The notes beneath the pieces were generated by a model that saw only the letters and a program-made list of their open reading frames with translations, did no database searches and was not told the DNA's origin. The position numbers and the translations under genes were made by a program. This document shows positions 53,001 to 61,508 of a stretch of DNA of 64,000 nt, piece after piece. The DNA lies in contig NZ_SNWA01000002.1 of the NCBI RefSeq assembly GCF_004361815.1, positions 2,480,001 to 2,544,000 of the forward strand, read 5' to 3'. Within the stretch, counting starts at the first letter, position 1. Every line of letters starts with the position of its first letter. The stretch comes from Paraburkholderia sp. BL10I2N1 (lineage in GTDB: Bacteria; Pseudomonadota; Gammaproteobacteria; Burkholderiales; Burkholderiaceae).

Positions 53001-53762
53001 TTATTTCCCGGCCGACGCCGCCAGGCTGTCTTCGAGCAGGGGTGTCCCGATAAGCGCGCCGTGAATGCCAATGACGCTCACGATCTCCAGCACTTCCATG
53101 ATTTCGTGCGCGGTCGCGCCGTGCCGGATCGCGTTGCGCATATGCGTTTTGATGCCCGGCTTGTAAAGGTGGGTGGCCGCGGCATCCAGCGCACAGAGCA
53201 CGAGATCCTTTGTTTTTGCGTCAAGCTTGCCGGTGCGCCAGGGGATCGCGGAGAATTCAAAGTAAGCTTCGAACATATCGGGATCAAGTGTGAGCAGCGC
53301 GCTCCATGACGCATCCCAATAGCCTTGTTCTTCGATGAACCGTCGCTTGAGCGCCTCCTGTCTATCGTCGAGAAGCGTCGCGCCATTCGTCAAACCTTCT
53401 TCTTCCAGAACCTCGAGCAGGATCGGAACCCCTACGTTCGATGCATGGATGCCGACTGTGCTGGTTAGCTCGAGTACTTCCATCAGTTCATCACGTGTGG
53501 CGCCGAATTCAATCGCCGCCTTGATATGTATCTGGATGCCAGGCGCGAACAGGTGCGTCGATGAGGCATTGACGGCAATGTAGATGAATTCTTTTACCTT
53601 GTTCTCAAGGTAGTTGTGCGTCAGGGGAACCGCCGACAGCTTCAGGTAGGCGTTCAGAAACTCGCAGTCCATGCGCAGGATGCTCTTCCATTGCGGAGCC
53701 CACGTATTTCGGACACGGATGAACTCATCTTTTATCGCTTGTTGCCTGACCGTCAGAGCCAT
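53001..53762 (-). CDS. tandem-domain carboxymuconolactone decarboxylase-family protein
   Basis: This 253-residue protein is built of two homologous CMD domains. KEFIYIAVNASSTHLFAPGI with HIKAAIEFGATRDELMEVLE (first) aligns with KDLVLCALDAAATHLYKPGI with HMRNAIRHGATAHEIMEVLE (second). The CxxC peroxidase motif is absent in both, so a decarboxylase- or lyase-like reaction on a ring lactone is more likely than peroxidase activity. It lies divergent from the LysR gene at 54169. GGGGA precedes the ATG. Confidence 0.85.
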   Translation of the reverse strand: MALTVRQQAIKDEFIRVRNTWAPQWKSILRMDCEFLNAYLKLSAVPLTHNYLENKVKEFIYIAVNASSTHLFAPGIQIHIKAAIEFGATRDELMEVLELTSTVGIHASNVGVPILLEVLEEEGLTNGATLLDDRQEALKRRFIEEQGYWDASWSALLTLDPDMFEAYFEFSAIPWRTGKLDAKTKDLVLCALDAAATHLYKPGIKTHMRNAIRHGATAHEIMEVLEIVSVIGIHGALIGTPLLEDSLAASAGK

Positions 53763-53948
53763 GTCTATTCCCCAGATCGAGATTGATTAACTGGCATCCG
53801 CATGATGCTGTTGCGTTCGATAGTACCGGATTGAGTGCCGCGTTGCCGCGATTGACTGTTGCCGATGAGGCGAAACTGTCAAGCACATATGTACGTGGTG
53901 CAACGAAAGCTCGCGAGCGTTATCGAGAGAACGACGTGTTCAAGATGT

Positions 53949-54076
53949 CGGACATTCCGGATCGAGACGATAGTGGTCGTTGGCAATCGATTCGAGCGAT
54001 ACCCCTATCATCACAAACCGCGCGTGCCCTCCCTGAAACGTTGCTAAGCTTGTTCATAGGCGATGAGGCAATAGTC
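53949..54076 (+). repeat. leader repeat block 1, copy B (upstream of lysR)
   Basis: Partner of 51284-51410. It lies in the 406-bp divergent region between the CMD gene and the LysR gene, the expected place for LysR operators. The rest of 53763-54168 holds no gene. Confidence 0.85.
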
Positions 54077-54122
54077 GGAGTGGAGTAAATTCCAGTTGAA
54101 TTGATCGCCAGGGCCGGTTTGT

Positions 54123-54183
54123 GCAGCGGGCAGATCTTGCATTTGGCCTTTATCCGGTGAGGTAGCGGATGGACCAGCTCTAT
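54123..54183 (+). repeat. leader repeat block 2, copy B (includes lysR start codons)
   Basis: Partner of 51581-51641. It includes the ribosome binding site GTGAGGTAGCG and codons MDQLY. The spacing from block 1 is 46 bp here and 170 bp in copy A. Confidence 0.85.
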
Positions 54184-55146
54184 ATGTTGAGGGCGTTCGT
54201 TGCGGCGACGCAGTATCGAAGTTTTAGCAAGGCGGCCGCCTCGCTCGGCGTAACAACAGGTTCAATCTCCAAAGCAATTGCGAAGCTGGAAGCCAGTATC
54301 CAGACCCGGGTGCTGCATCGCACGACGCGGTCCGTGACCCTGACCGAGGCCGCGCAGCCCTATTACCTCAGTTGCTGTCGCCTGCTCGAGGAGCTTGACG
54401 AAGCGAATCGCCGGATTACGAAGGAGAGGGATGTCGACAGCGGCAGGTTGCGTCTCGTCGTGCATCCGATGCTCGTGAGCGAGACGTTCTCCCGTTTCGT
54501 ATCGAACTATCGTGCGGTCGCCCCCAGTGTGAATCTCATGGTGTCGGTGCAGGAAGGCGCCGTGAATCTTTACGACGGACTTTACGACGCGGCTATTCTG
54601 CCGCCACATCTGGTTGAGCAATCCGCGGTGGTCCGACGGACGCTGTCGAAATCGTCGAGGGTCATGGTGGCCTCGCCAGGTTATCTGAACCGATATGGCA
54701 CGCCAACCCAGGCTGCCGGCCTCTCCGAACATTTTCTGTTATTGGACCGGCAATCCCGGCAGAAGGGCACAAACTTCATCGAGTTGCTAGAGGACGGGCG
54801 GCGCGTCAGCGTGTTGCCGATGTCGTCAATGGATGGCAATGAGGTCCTGTTACGCGCGGCCGCGCTGACCGGCACCGGCATTGCGGCGTTGCCTGAAGCA
54901 ATGATCCGTGAAGACATCGCGATGGGTCATCTCGTTCAGGTTCTGCCGAAGTGCTCGACATGCGACGGAGGCGTGGAAATCTGTCTGTTCTATTCACACC
55001 GCGAGTGGCTACCCGTGCGGTTTCGGACCTTCGTCGATTTTTGTACGGAGTTCTTCCGGTTGAATGGTTCCACGCAAGCAGCAGATATGAGCGCTGTGGC
55101 GTCTCCTGCGCTTCAGCCCAAAGCGCCTCGATTCGCTGCGGTCTGA
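54169..55146 (+). CDS. LysR-family regulator with duplicated leader
   Basis: This 325-residue protein has the HTH region FVAATQYRSFSKAAASLGVT, TGSISKAIAKLEASI and TTRSVTLTEAA, and an effector domain with DGLYDAAILPPHLV and LTGTGIAALPEAMI. The AaeR/DmlR-like group often shows autoregulation. The duplicated leader in front of the MFS gene at 51627 suggests that both genes, and perhaps the divergent CMD gene, are its targets. GTGAGG lies 8 bp before the ATG. Confidence 0.92.
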   Translation: MDQLYMLRAFVAATQYRSFSKAAASLGVTTGSISKAIAKLEASIQTRVLHRTTRSVTLTEAAQPYYLSCCRLLEELDEANRRITKERDVDSGRLRLVVHPMLVSETFSRFVSNYRAVAPSVNLMVSVQEGAVNLYDGLYDAAILPPHLVEQSAVVRRTLSKSSRVMVASPGYLNRYGTPTQAAGLSEHFLLLDRQSRQKGTNFIELLEDGRRVSVLPMSSMDGNEVLLRAAALTGTGIAALPEAMIREDIAMGHLVQVLPKCSTCDGGVEICLFYSHREWLPVRFRTFVDFCTEFFRLNGSTQAADMSAVASPALQPKAPRFAAV

Positions 55147-55218
55147 TCCGGCAGGTCGTCAACAGGCGTGAACGATCTGCTTGCGCGGTCGTTTGCAAAT
55201 ATGAAGGAGTGTGCAGCG

Positions 55219-56059
55219 ATGAACAAAGCTGCCCAGCGGGTGTTTTTGATCACAGGCGTTAATTCTGGCTTTGGCCGGGCGTTTGCTGAAGCTGCATTGG
55301 CCGCCGGCAACGCCGTCATAGGTACAGTCAGAAGCGAGGCCGCAAAAGCGGAATTCGAGAAGCTGCATGGAGAACTCGCTCACGGCGTGGTTCTCGACGT
55401 AACCGACTTTGCGTCGATTGAGCCAATCGTTAAAGGCGTCACGGAGCGCGTGGGGCCGGTGGACGTTCTCGTGAACAACGCTGGATATGGCCACGAAGGA
55501 ACCCTTGAGGAGTCGCCGCTCGATGAACTGATTCGCCAGTTCAACGTCAACGTGTTCGGAGCCGTGGCGATGATCAAGGCGGTGCTTCCGTCGATGCGTG
55601 TGCGGCGCACGGGTCACATCGTCAACATCACATCGATGGCCGGCTTCGTGACATTCCCCGGTATCTCGTACTACAGCGGCAGCAAATTCGCTCTCGAGGG
55701 GATCTCGGAAACACTGGACAAGGAAGTGCGCGGTTTTGGCATCAAGGTAACCGCTCGCACCAGGTGCATTCCGGACTGATTGGGCCGGCCGTTCGATGGT
55801 GCGCGCGGAGCGGAGAATAGACGACTACAACCCCGTCTTCGACCCGGTTCGCCGGGCCCGCATGGCAAAAGACGGAAGGCAGGCAGGCGATCCGGCAAGG
55901 GCTGCACAGGTCCTGCTGGATATCGTCGAGATGGATAAGCCGCCGGTTCATCTGCTGCTCGGCAATGACGCGCTGAGCGTGGTCCGGGATAAGTTGTCTG
56001 TGCTGAGCACTGAAATAGACAAGTGGGAAACGGTTTCGAAATCGACTGAGTTCTCGTGA
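55219..56059 (+). pseudogene. short-chain dehydrogenase/reductase gene with frameshift
   Basis: Residues 1-178 read as a normal classical SDR: TGVNSGFGRAFAEAALAAG (NAD(P) site), LVNNAGYGHEGT, ITSMAG, and the catalytic YYSGSK. At about 55756, after GIKVTA, one codon is two bases short. The coding sequence continues in another frame as APGAFRTDWAGRSMVRAERR through to 56059 (DKWETVSKSTEFS). Joined, the two parts would give a full-length enzyme. This is either a recent inactivation or a sequencing error. AAGGAGT precedes the ATG. Confidence 0.8.
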
Positions 56060-56175
56060 CCAGATTGCGGGATGCCGGAGGTTGGTCTGCGAGCCTGCCG
56101 GTTGACCGCCGATTTCATCAAGTCGGACAATCTCGACAGGTATTGTCCCCGAGTGAGAATCTCACCGAGCGCGAA

Positions 56176-57153
56176 ATGGACCTCTCATCGCTAGAAATTT
56201 TCTGTGCAGTCGCAACGCAGCGAAGCATCACCCGGGCGGCGCAGCATCTGGCACGGGTCCAGTCAAACGTAACGACACGGGTGAAGCTGCTTGAGGAGGA
56301 ACTCAAGGTTCAGCTCTTCTCGAGAGACGGCAGGAAGATGACCTTGACGCCTGATGGGCACCGAATGTTCGCATACGCGCAGCGCCTGCTGTCCCTGGCT
56401 GAAGAAGCGCGTCAGGCAATGACGCCGGATCGACCCACGGGGCAGCTGCGAATTGGCGCGATGGAAAGTACCGCAGCGACGCGTCTGCCGGCGCTTCTTT
56501 CGTCGTACCATAGCAGATGGCCGCAGGTTCATCTGGAGCTTTCGATCGGTACGTCCTGCTCACTGGTCGACGAAGTGGCAAGCAGCCGGCTGGACTGCGC
56601 GTTTGTCGCCGAGGCGGGTTTCGATGGTTTACCGGAACCTGGCACAAGGTTTGCCGAGTGCGGATTGAAGGCAACATGGGCATACGCGGAAGAGATGCTG
56701 TTGGTGCTGCCGCCCAACCACCCTCCCGCAAGCCGGCCGGAGGACCTCAAGATAACGACACTGGCTGCATTTTCCAGAGGCTGCACGTATCGAAGCGTGC
56801 TCGAACGATGGTTGAGCACCAGGGCGTTTGAGGGAGACAATTACTGGAACGTGATGGAGTTCGGGTCATACCACTCGATCCTCGCGTCCGTCGCGGCGGG
56901 ATCGTGTTTTGCGCTTTGCCCGAGGTCGATACTGGATTTGCAGCGCGCCCCGATCGATGTCCGGACTCAGGAAATTGCCGCGATCGACACCTGGCTGATC
57001 GCACGTTCGACGTACATCACCAGCGCATACGAAGCGTTGCTTCGATCCGTAGAGGCCCGACGGCACTTTCCATCGGGAGGTGGCATGGCTCAAGCGCCGC
57101 TCGACAGGAGCACGAATCGGATGTCATTGAAAGACCATGCAGCGCCAATTTGA
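56176..57153 (+). CDS. LysR-family regulator
   Basis: This 325-residue protein has the HTH region MDLSSLEIFCAVATQRSITR and LARVQSNVTTRVKLLEEELK, then AMESTAATRLPALLSSYHSR. It shares the VQSNVT/ESTAA features with the regulators at 39303 and 46862. It has a longer C-terminal tail (EARRHFPSGGGMAQAPLD) than they do. Its end overlaps the start of the next LysR gene by 17 bp, so the two are translated from the same transcript. Confidence 0.9.
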   Translation: MDLSSLEIFCAVATQRSITRAAQHLARVQSNVTTRVKLLEEELKVQLFSRDGRKMTLTPDGHRMFAYAQRLLSLAEEARQAMTPDRPTGQLRIGAMESTAATRLPALLSSYHSRWPQVHLELSIGTSCSLVDEVASSRLDCAFVAEAGFDGLPEPGTRFAECGLKATWAYAEEMLLVLPPNHPPASRPEDLKITTLAAFSRGCTYRSVLERWLSTRAFEGDNYWNVMEFGSYHSILASVAAGSCFALCPRSILDLQRAPIDVRTQEIAAIDTWLIARSTYITSAYEALLRSVEARRHFPSGGGMAQAPLDRSTNRMSLKDHAAPI

Positions 57154-58051
57154 CGACCTCCTTCTGGGCAGTATCGAACTGTTCTGTCTTGCCGCGGAAC
57201 TGGGAAGTTTCACGCTCGCTGCGACGGCTGCAAGCGTCACGCCCGCTGCGGTCAGCCGTTCAGTGGCGCGGCTTGAAAAGCGCCTGGATGCACGGCTGTT
57301 CGTGCGGACGACGCGGCAGATCCGACTGACGGACCTTGGAAAGCGGTACTTCGAGCAGTGCCGGCAGGCGCTGAGCCAGCTCGCGGATGCGGAGCGCGAA
57401 GCGACAGGGCAACAGACAAGCCCGGCTGGCGTCTTGCGAATCAGCATGCCAACGCCGTACGGTCACTATCGCGTTCTCCCTCTGTTGGCGGACTTCCGTG
57501 AGCGTTATCCCGATGTCACCGTCGAAACGCACCTGAGTAACCGAAACATCGACTTTGCGGATGAAGGCTACGATCTGGCGATCCGGGGTCGCGCTCCGCA
57601 GGATTCCAGTCTGATCGCGCGAAAGCTCGAGGATTCGGAGCTGGTAGTCGTGGCATCACCCGCGTACCTGCGCAGAGTTGCTGCCAGACTGGACACGCCG
57701 GACGATCTGATTAACCACGACTGCATCCAGTTCGAGTTGCCGAGTACCGGTCGCCACCTGGCCTGGGATTTCAAGCGGGATGGCGAATCGGTCGAGATGG
57801 TGACGCGCGGAGGGTGTGGCTCATCGGGCGATGCGCTTGCCGGGGTGACCCTGGCTCGACATGGGGCAGGGGTATTCCAGACCTATCGCTTCATTGTCGA
57901 GAAAGACATCGCGGACGGAACGCTCAAGGAACTGCTCAAGCCGTATGGGGGATGTTCGAGGCCGTTCATCCTGCTTTATCCGCACTCACGGCATCTGTCG
58001 TCGCGTGTGCGCAGTTTTGTGGATTTTCTGATGCAAAGACTGGGGACCTAG
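57137..58051 (+). CDS. LysR-family regulator
   Basis: This 304-residue protein has the HTH region FCLAAELGSFTLAATAASVT, PAAVSRSVARLEKRLDARL and TTRQIRLTDLG, then an effector domain with GVLRISMPTPYGHYRVLP and EGYDLAIRGRAPQDSSLI. It belongs to the large AaeR/DmlR-like subgroup. It lies in tandem with another LysR gene and upstream of a nitronate monooxygenase gene (190 bp), which it may control. Confidence 0.92.
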   Translation: MQRQFDDLLLGSIELFCLAAELGSFTLAATAASVTPAAVSRSVARLEKRLDARLFVRTTRQIRLTDLGKRYFEQCRQALSQLADAEREATGQQTSPAGVLRISMPTPYGHYRVLPLLADFRERYPDVTVETHLSNRNIDFADEGYDLAIRGRAPQDSSLIARKLEDSELVVVASPAYLRRVAARLDTPDDLINHDCIQFELPSTGRHLAWDFKRDGESVEMVTRGGCGSSGDALAGVTLARHGAGVFQTYRFIVEKDIADGTLKELLKPYGGCSRPFILLYPHSRHLSSRVRSFVDFLMQRLGT

Positions 58052-58240
58052 GCGGGCGATCAGACCGTTTCGACCAGTGGACTGTGAAGCATCGGGTCCG
58101 CCCGGTTTGTTCGCCAGGGCGAGCGAGACGTCCGCATATAAGAGACGGCTAACGAAGCCGGACTTCGACTGGCGTTGTGATTGACGGACAGGATCGGGTA
58201 GACGGCATTGGCGACAAACCCAATTTGAAGAGGAAGCGAG

Positions 58241-59341
58241 ATGAGCAACCAGACGGACAAACGAGCGTTATTGCGTTTGCTGAACATCAAAAAGCCGATC
58301 ATTCAGGCGCCAATGGCTGGCGTTAGCACGCCAGCACTGGCTGCTGCTGTATCCAATGCCGGGGGCCTGGGCTCTTTGGGCGTTGGAGCGATGAACGCTG
58401 AGGGCGCGCGTAAGATCATCAGGGAGACGCGGGCACTGACCGGGAAGCCTTTTAACATCAACGTTTTCTGTCATAGCCCTGCAGCGGCGGACGAAGCTGT
58501 CGATCGGCAATGGTTGAACTGGCTCGCGCCGCTGTTCGAAAAATACGGGGCTAAGCCGCCTGCGTCGCTGTCGGAGATCTATACGAGCTTTGTTGCGGAC
58601 CCTGCCATGCTGGAGGTCTTCCTCGACGAGAAGCCAGCGATTGTCAGTTTCCATTTCGGTTTGCCACCCTCTGAAGTCATCGCTGACCTGAGAAAAGCCG
58701 GCATCAGGCTGTTGGCCTCGGCGACGAATCTGAAGGAGGCTGCTCAGGTTGCCGCGGCGGGTGCCGACGCAATCGTCGCCCAGGGCATCGAGGCGGGCGG
58801 ACATCGCGGTATCTTCGACACGGATGCGTTTGACGACCGGTTGGGCACGTTTGCTCTGACTCGCTTGCTGGTTAAGGAATTCGATCTGCCGGTCATCGCC
58901 GCTGGCGGCATCATGGATGGCGCCGGGATTGCGGCGGCGCTGGCGCTCGGTGCTCAGGCCGCTCAGCTCGGAACCGCCTTCGTTGCCTGCCCGGAAACGT
59001 CGATCGACGAAGGTTATCGCCGTGCGATGCTTGGAGCCCCGGCGCGCCAGACAACCTTTACGGCAGCAATCTCAGGGCGAATCGCGAGAAGCATGGTGAA
59101 CAGCTTCACCGAACTCGGTGACGATGCGCGGTCGCCGAAGCCGCCCGTGTACCCGGTCGCGTACGACGCAGGAAAGGCGCTTCACGCGGCAGCCAAAGCG
59201 AAGGGAGAGTTTGGATACGGTGCACAATGGGCGGGGCAGGCAGCCGCTCTGGCAAGGTCATTGCCTGCGGCTGAACTGTTCGCCCAACTGGAGAGCGAGC
59301 TGCAGGACGCTGTCAGACAGTTGCAGCAGTTTGCGGGCTAA
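58241..59341 (+). CDS. nitronate monooxygenase, typical class I-like
   Basis: This 366-residue FMN enzyme has [20 protein letters not shown] at the N-terminus, [11 protein letters not shown], the catalytic-His block [36 protein letters not shown] and [13 protein letters not shown]. The tail [15 protein letters not shown] fits the class that oxidises propionate-3-nitronate and alkyl nitronates. GAGGAAGCGAG precedes the ATG. It is distinct from and longer than the flavoprotein at 40614. Such enzymes detoxify 3-nitropropionate made by plants and fungi. Confidence 0.9.
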   Translation: MSNQTDKRALLRLLNIKKPIIQAPMAGVSTPALAAAVSNAGGLGSLGVGAMNAEGARKIIRETRALTGKPFNINVFCHSPAAADEAVDRQWLNWLAPLFEKYGAKPPASLSEIYTSFVADPAMLEVFLDEKPAIVSFHFGLPPSEVIADLRKAGIRLLASATNLKEAAQVAAAGADAIVAQGIEAGGHRGIFDTDAFDDRLGTFALTRLLVKEFDLPVIAAGGIMDGAGIAAALALGAQAAQLGTAFVACPETSIDEGYRRAMLGAPARQTTFTAAISGRIARSMVNSFTELGDDARSPKPPVYPVAYDAGKALHAAAKAKGEFGYGAQWAGQAAALARSLPAAELFAQLESELQDAVRQLQQFAG

Positions 59342-59439
59342 CGGGTCCTGCATGCCGCTATAGAGCGAGACGGAAAGTCGTCGACACGCCGGCTATCCCG
59401 CGCGTGTCGATCGCCTCAATGCACGCCTGTCCTTGCCGT

Positions 59440-59830
59440 TTACCCCTTGCGGAACATAGGCGCGCCCCGTGGTGCGCCGGTCATGCCACCGTCGACGACA
59501 ATCTCCGCCGCCGTCGTTCCCGAAGCATCGTCGGACGCGAGGAAAAGCACAGCCGCGGCCACCTCTTCCGGGGTAGCGAGGCGAGCCAGCGGAATGCTGG
59601 GCAGGACGCCTCTTCGACCTCATCAATGGTCGCTCCGGCTCTTGCACCGCGCGTCCAGATCGGCGTGCGCGTGCCGCCCGGGATAACGGTGTTCACGCGG
59701 ATGCCGCGCTGAACGAGTTCGGACGCAAATACCTTCGCCATCCCGGTGACGCCAGCCTTGGTGGTGGAATAAGCGGCGGTCCCCGGTGAGCCTGGCTCAC
59801 GCATCACCGAACCATTCAATAGATTCTGTC
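59440..59830 (-). pseudogene. C-terminal fragment of an SDR gene with frameshift
   Basis: On the minus strand, SVMREPGSPGTAAYSTTKAG with the catalytic YxxxK and GIRVNTVIPGGTRTPIWTRG reads in one frame. At about 59610 it shifts to another frame as [20 protein letters not shown], then [15 protein letters not shown] and a stop at 59440. The N-terminal nucleotide-binding half is missing. This is clearly a decayed classical SDR. Confidence 0.78.
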
Positions 59831-60239
59831 CGCCTCGCTCGCGCTCGTCATGACGCAGGACGCCGTCGGCGCTGTAACGCGTTAAACGCACATTGCGGGA
59901 CTGATTGTTTCCAGGTCGCACGCTCGCTTCGGTGGCATGCCTTAGGTCAAGAGCAAGACCGTGCGGTCCTGGACACCGCCAGACACATCCGCAGCCTCAG
60001 ACATGGCACCGCGACGCCTCATCGTGAACAGGCACGACGGCGCCAACACCACATGTATCAGCTGACGAGCCAGGCGCATCGACCGGCGGGTGCCGCCAGA
60101 GGGCGCGTGCTATGCTTCAAAAACGCATCGGCGCTCATCGTGGCAGACCGGTATCCGCGTTGGCAACGGTGTATGTGCCGTTTCGAACGCTGCATAGGTC
60201 GGAGCAGAACTGAGCCGTGCGCGACCGCGATCTCTGACC
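59831..60239. other. intergenic region before gntR
   Basis: About 400 bases with no recognised gene. A long plus-strand frame covering 59786-60649 overlaps the GntR gene and gives an Arg/His/Cys-rich nonsense-like product, so it is not called. Confidence 0.4.
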
Positions 60240-60968
60240 ATGGACTATCGTCATCTTCAAGAACGCAAGAGCATGCACGGCCGCATCGTGCAGGAACTTG
60301 GCATGAATATCGTGAGCGGCAAGTTGCAGCCGGGACAGCGGTTGCCTGCGGAAACGGTTCTGTGCGAGAGCTATGGTGTCAGCCGCCCGGTGCTGCGCGA
60401 GGCGACGCGCGTGCTGGTGGCAAAAGGACTGGTCGTGTCGAAACCGCGTGTCGGCAGTGTCGTGAAGCCGCGTGCGGACTGGCATATGCTCGACCCCGAC
60501 GTCCTGTACTGGACAATCAGCAGCGTTCCGGAAGGCGAATTCTTCAGCTCGCTATTGACGGTGCGCCGCATCATCGAACCTGCGGCAGCGGCACTCGCCG
60601 CCACCGCGGCGACCAGCGACGAGGTTGCGCGCATCGCATCTGCCTATGACCGGATGGAGCACGCGCCAACCGCCAGCGCGCTGCTGGATCCGGACCTCGA
60701 GTTTCACCGTGCGATCATGACGGCAACACACAACGACATGCTGGCGTATATAGGCAACATGTTGTCGCTCGCCCTGTCGGAGTCGATCAAGCTGACGAGC
60801 CGCCACCCCGATACACATGCGCTGTCATTGCCACGCCACAAGGCGATCCTCACGGCCATCCAGAACCGCGATCCGCTGGGTGCGCGACACGCCAGTCTGG
60901 TCCAGCTCGAAAACGCCCGCGCGGATGCCGAGAGCATCCTGGAAGTCGGCAGCCACCACCCCGCGTAA
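60240..60968 (+). CDS. GntR-family regulator, FadR subfamily (DgoR-like)
   Basis: This 242-residue protein has the winged HTH (IVQELGMNIVSGKLQPGQRL, LPAETVLCESYGVSRPVLRE and GSVVKPRADWHMLDPDVLYW), then an FCD domain with VRRIIEPAAAALAA and LEFHRAIMTATHND. The linker after the wing (WHMLDPDVL) is typical of DgoR/ExuR-like sugar-acid regulators. It lies upstream of a sugar ABC operon on the same strand, with a perfect palindrome (61023-61035) between them, so it probably controls that importer. Confidence 0.92.
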   Translation: MDYRHLQERKSMHGRIVQELGMNIVSGKLQPGQRLPAETVLCESYGVSRPVLREATRVLVAKGLVVSKPRVGSVVKPRADWHMLDPDVLYWTISSVPEGEFFSSLLTVRRIIEPAAAALAATAATSDEVARIASAYDRMEHAPTASALLDPDLEFHRAIMTATHNDMLAYIGNMLSLALSESIKLTSRHPDTHALSLPRHKAILTAIQNRDPLGARHASLVQLENARADAESILEVGSHHPA

Positions 60969-61508
60969 CTCTCCACAGCGGCCCGGCGCTGGCATCCGTC
61001 AGTGCGAATGTCGCGGCCCGTGATAGTAATACTATTAAAACGGCACATAGTGCAGATCGCTATCGGAAACGTTCGAGCCACCACCGGCGAACAGGTCCGC
61101 GACCGATCCCGCATTCGTGCTGCCGGCCGCAAGGCAAGGAAACACAAGCCGAAAGGAGCGCAGCGGGTGTGGCACAAAAGCGGTGAGGATTGCGCATCGG
61201 CGTTACCCGCGAGCGTGGTCTGCAACGACCGTCGCCCCGGAACTTGCTTCAATCATGCGGAAGTGCTGTCCGTCTGAATGCAGCTGTGATGAAGCGGCGT
61301 CCGGCAACGATCAAATAGTCGGACTAGTTAAGGGTATACATCGATTAATAGGCAAAAGTGCGTGATATAGCATTTTCCGCAGGGTCGTCAGGCGCACGCG
61401 CATGCACACGTGGTTCGTGAGGTGTGGTGATGCCCGGCACCGGCGCTTTCCCGGCCTGCGCCGTCATGCACAGCGAGTTATTCAATAACTGAAAGACTGG
61501 AGGATGAC
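60969..61508. other. intergenic promoter region of the sugar ABC operon
   Basis: These 540 bases hold no recognised gene. They contain the palindrome at 61023-61035 and an AT-richer stretch at 61300-61375 that may hold the promoter. A weak GGAGGATG site lies ahead of 61509. Confidence 0.5.
61023..61035. promoter_or_regulatory. palindrome ATAGTA-A-TACTAT (GntR operator candidate)
   Basis: This perfect 6-bp inverted repeat with a 1-base centre lies 55 bp after the gntR stop. FadR-subfamily regulators commonly bind short AT-rich palindromes of this kind. Confidence 0.55.

Noticed and set aside
59786-60649. Plus-strand frame overlapping the second GntR gene
   Set aside because: It is out of frame with a clear FadR-type regulator and encodes an arginine- and cysteine-rich product without family resemblance.
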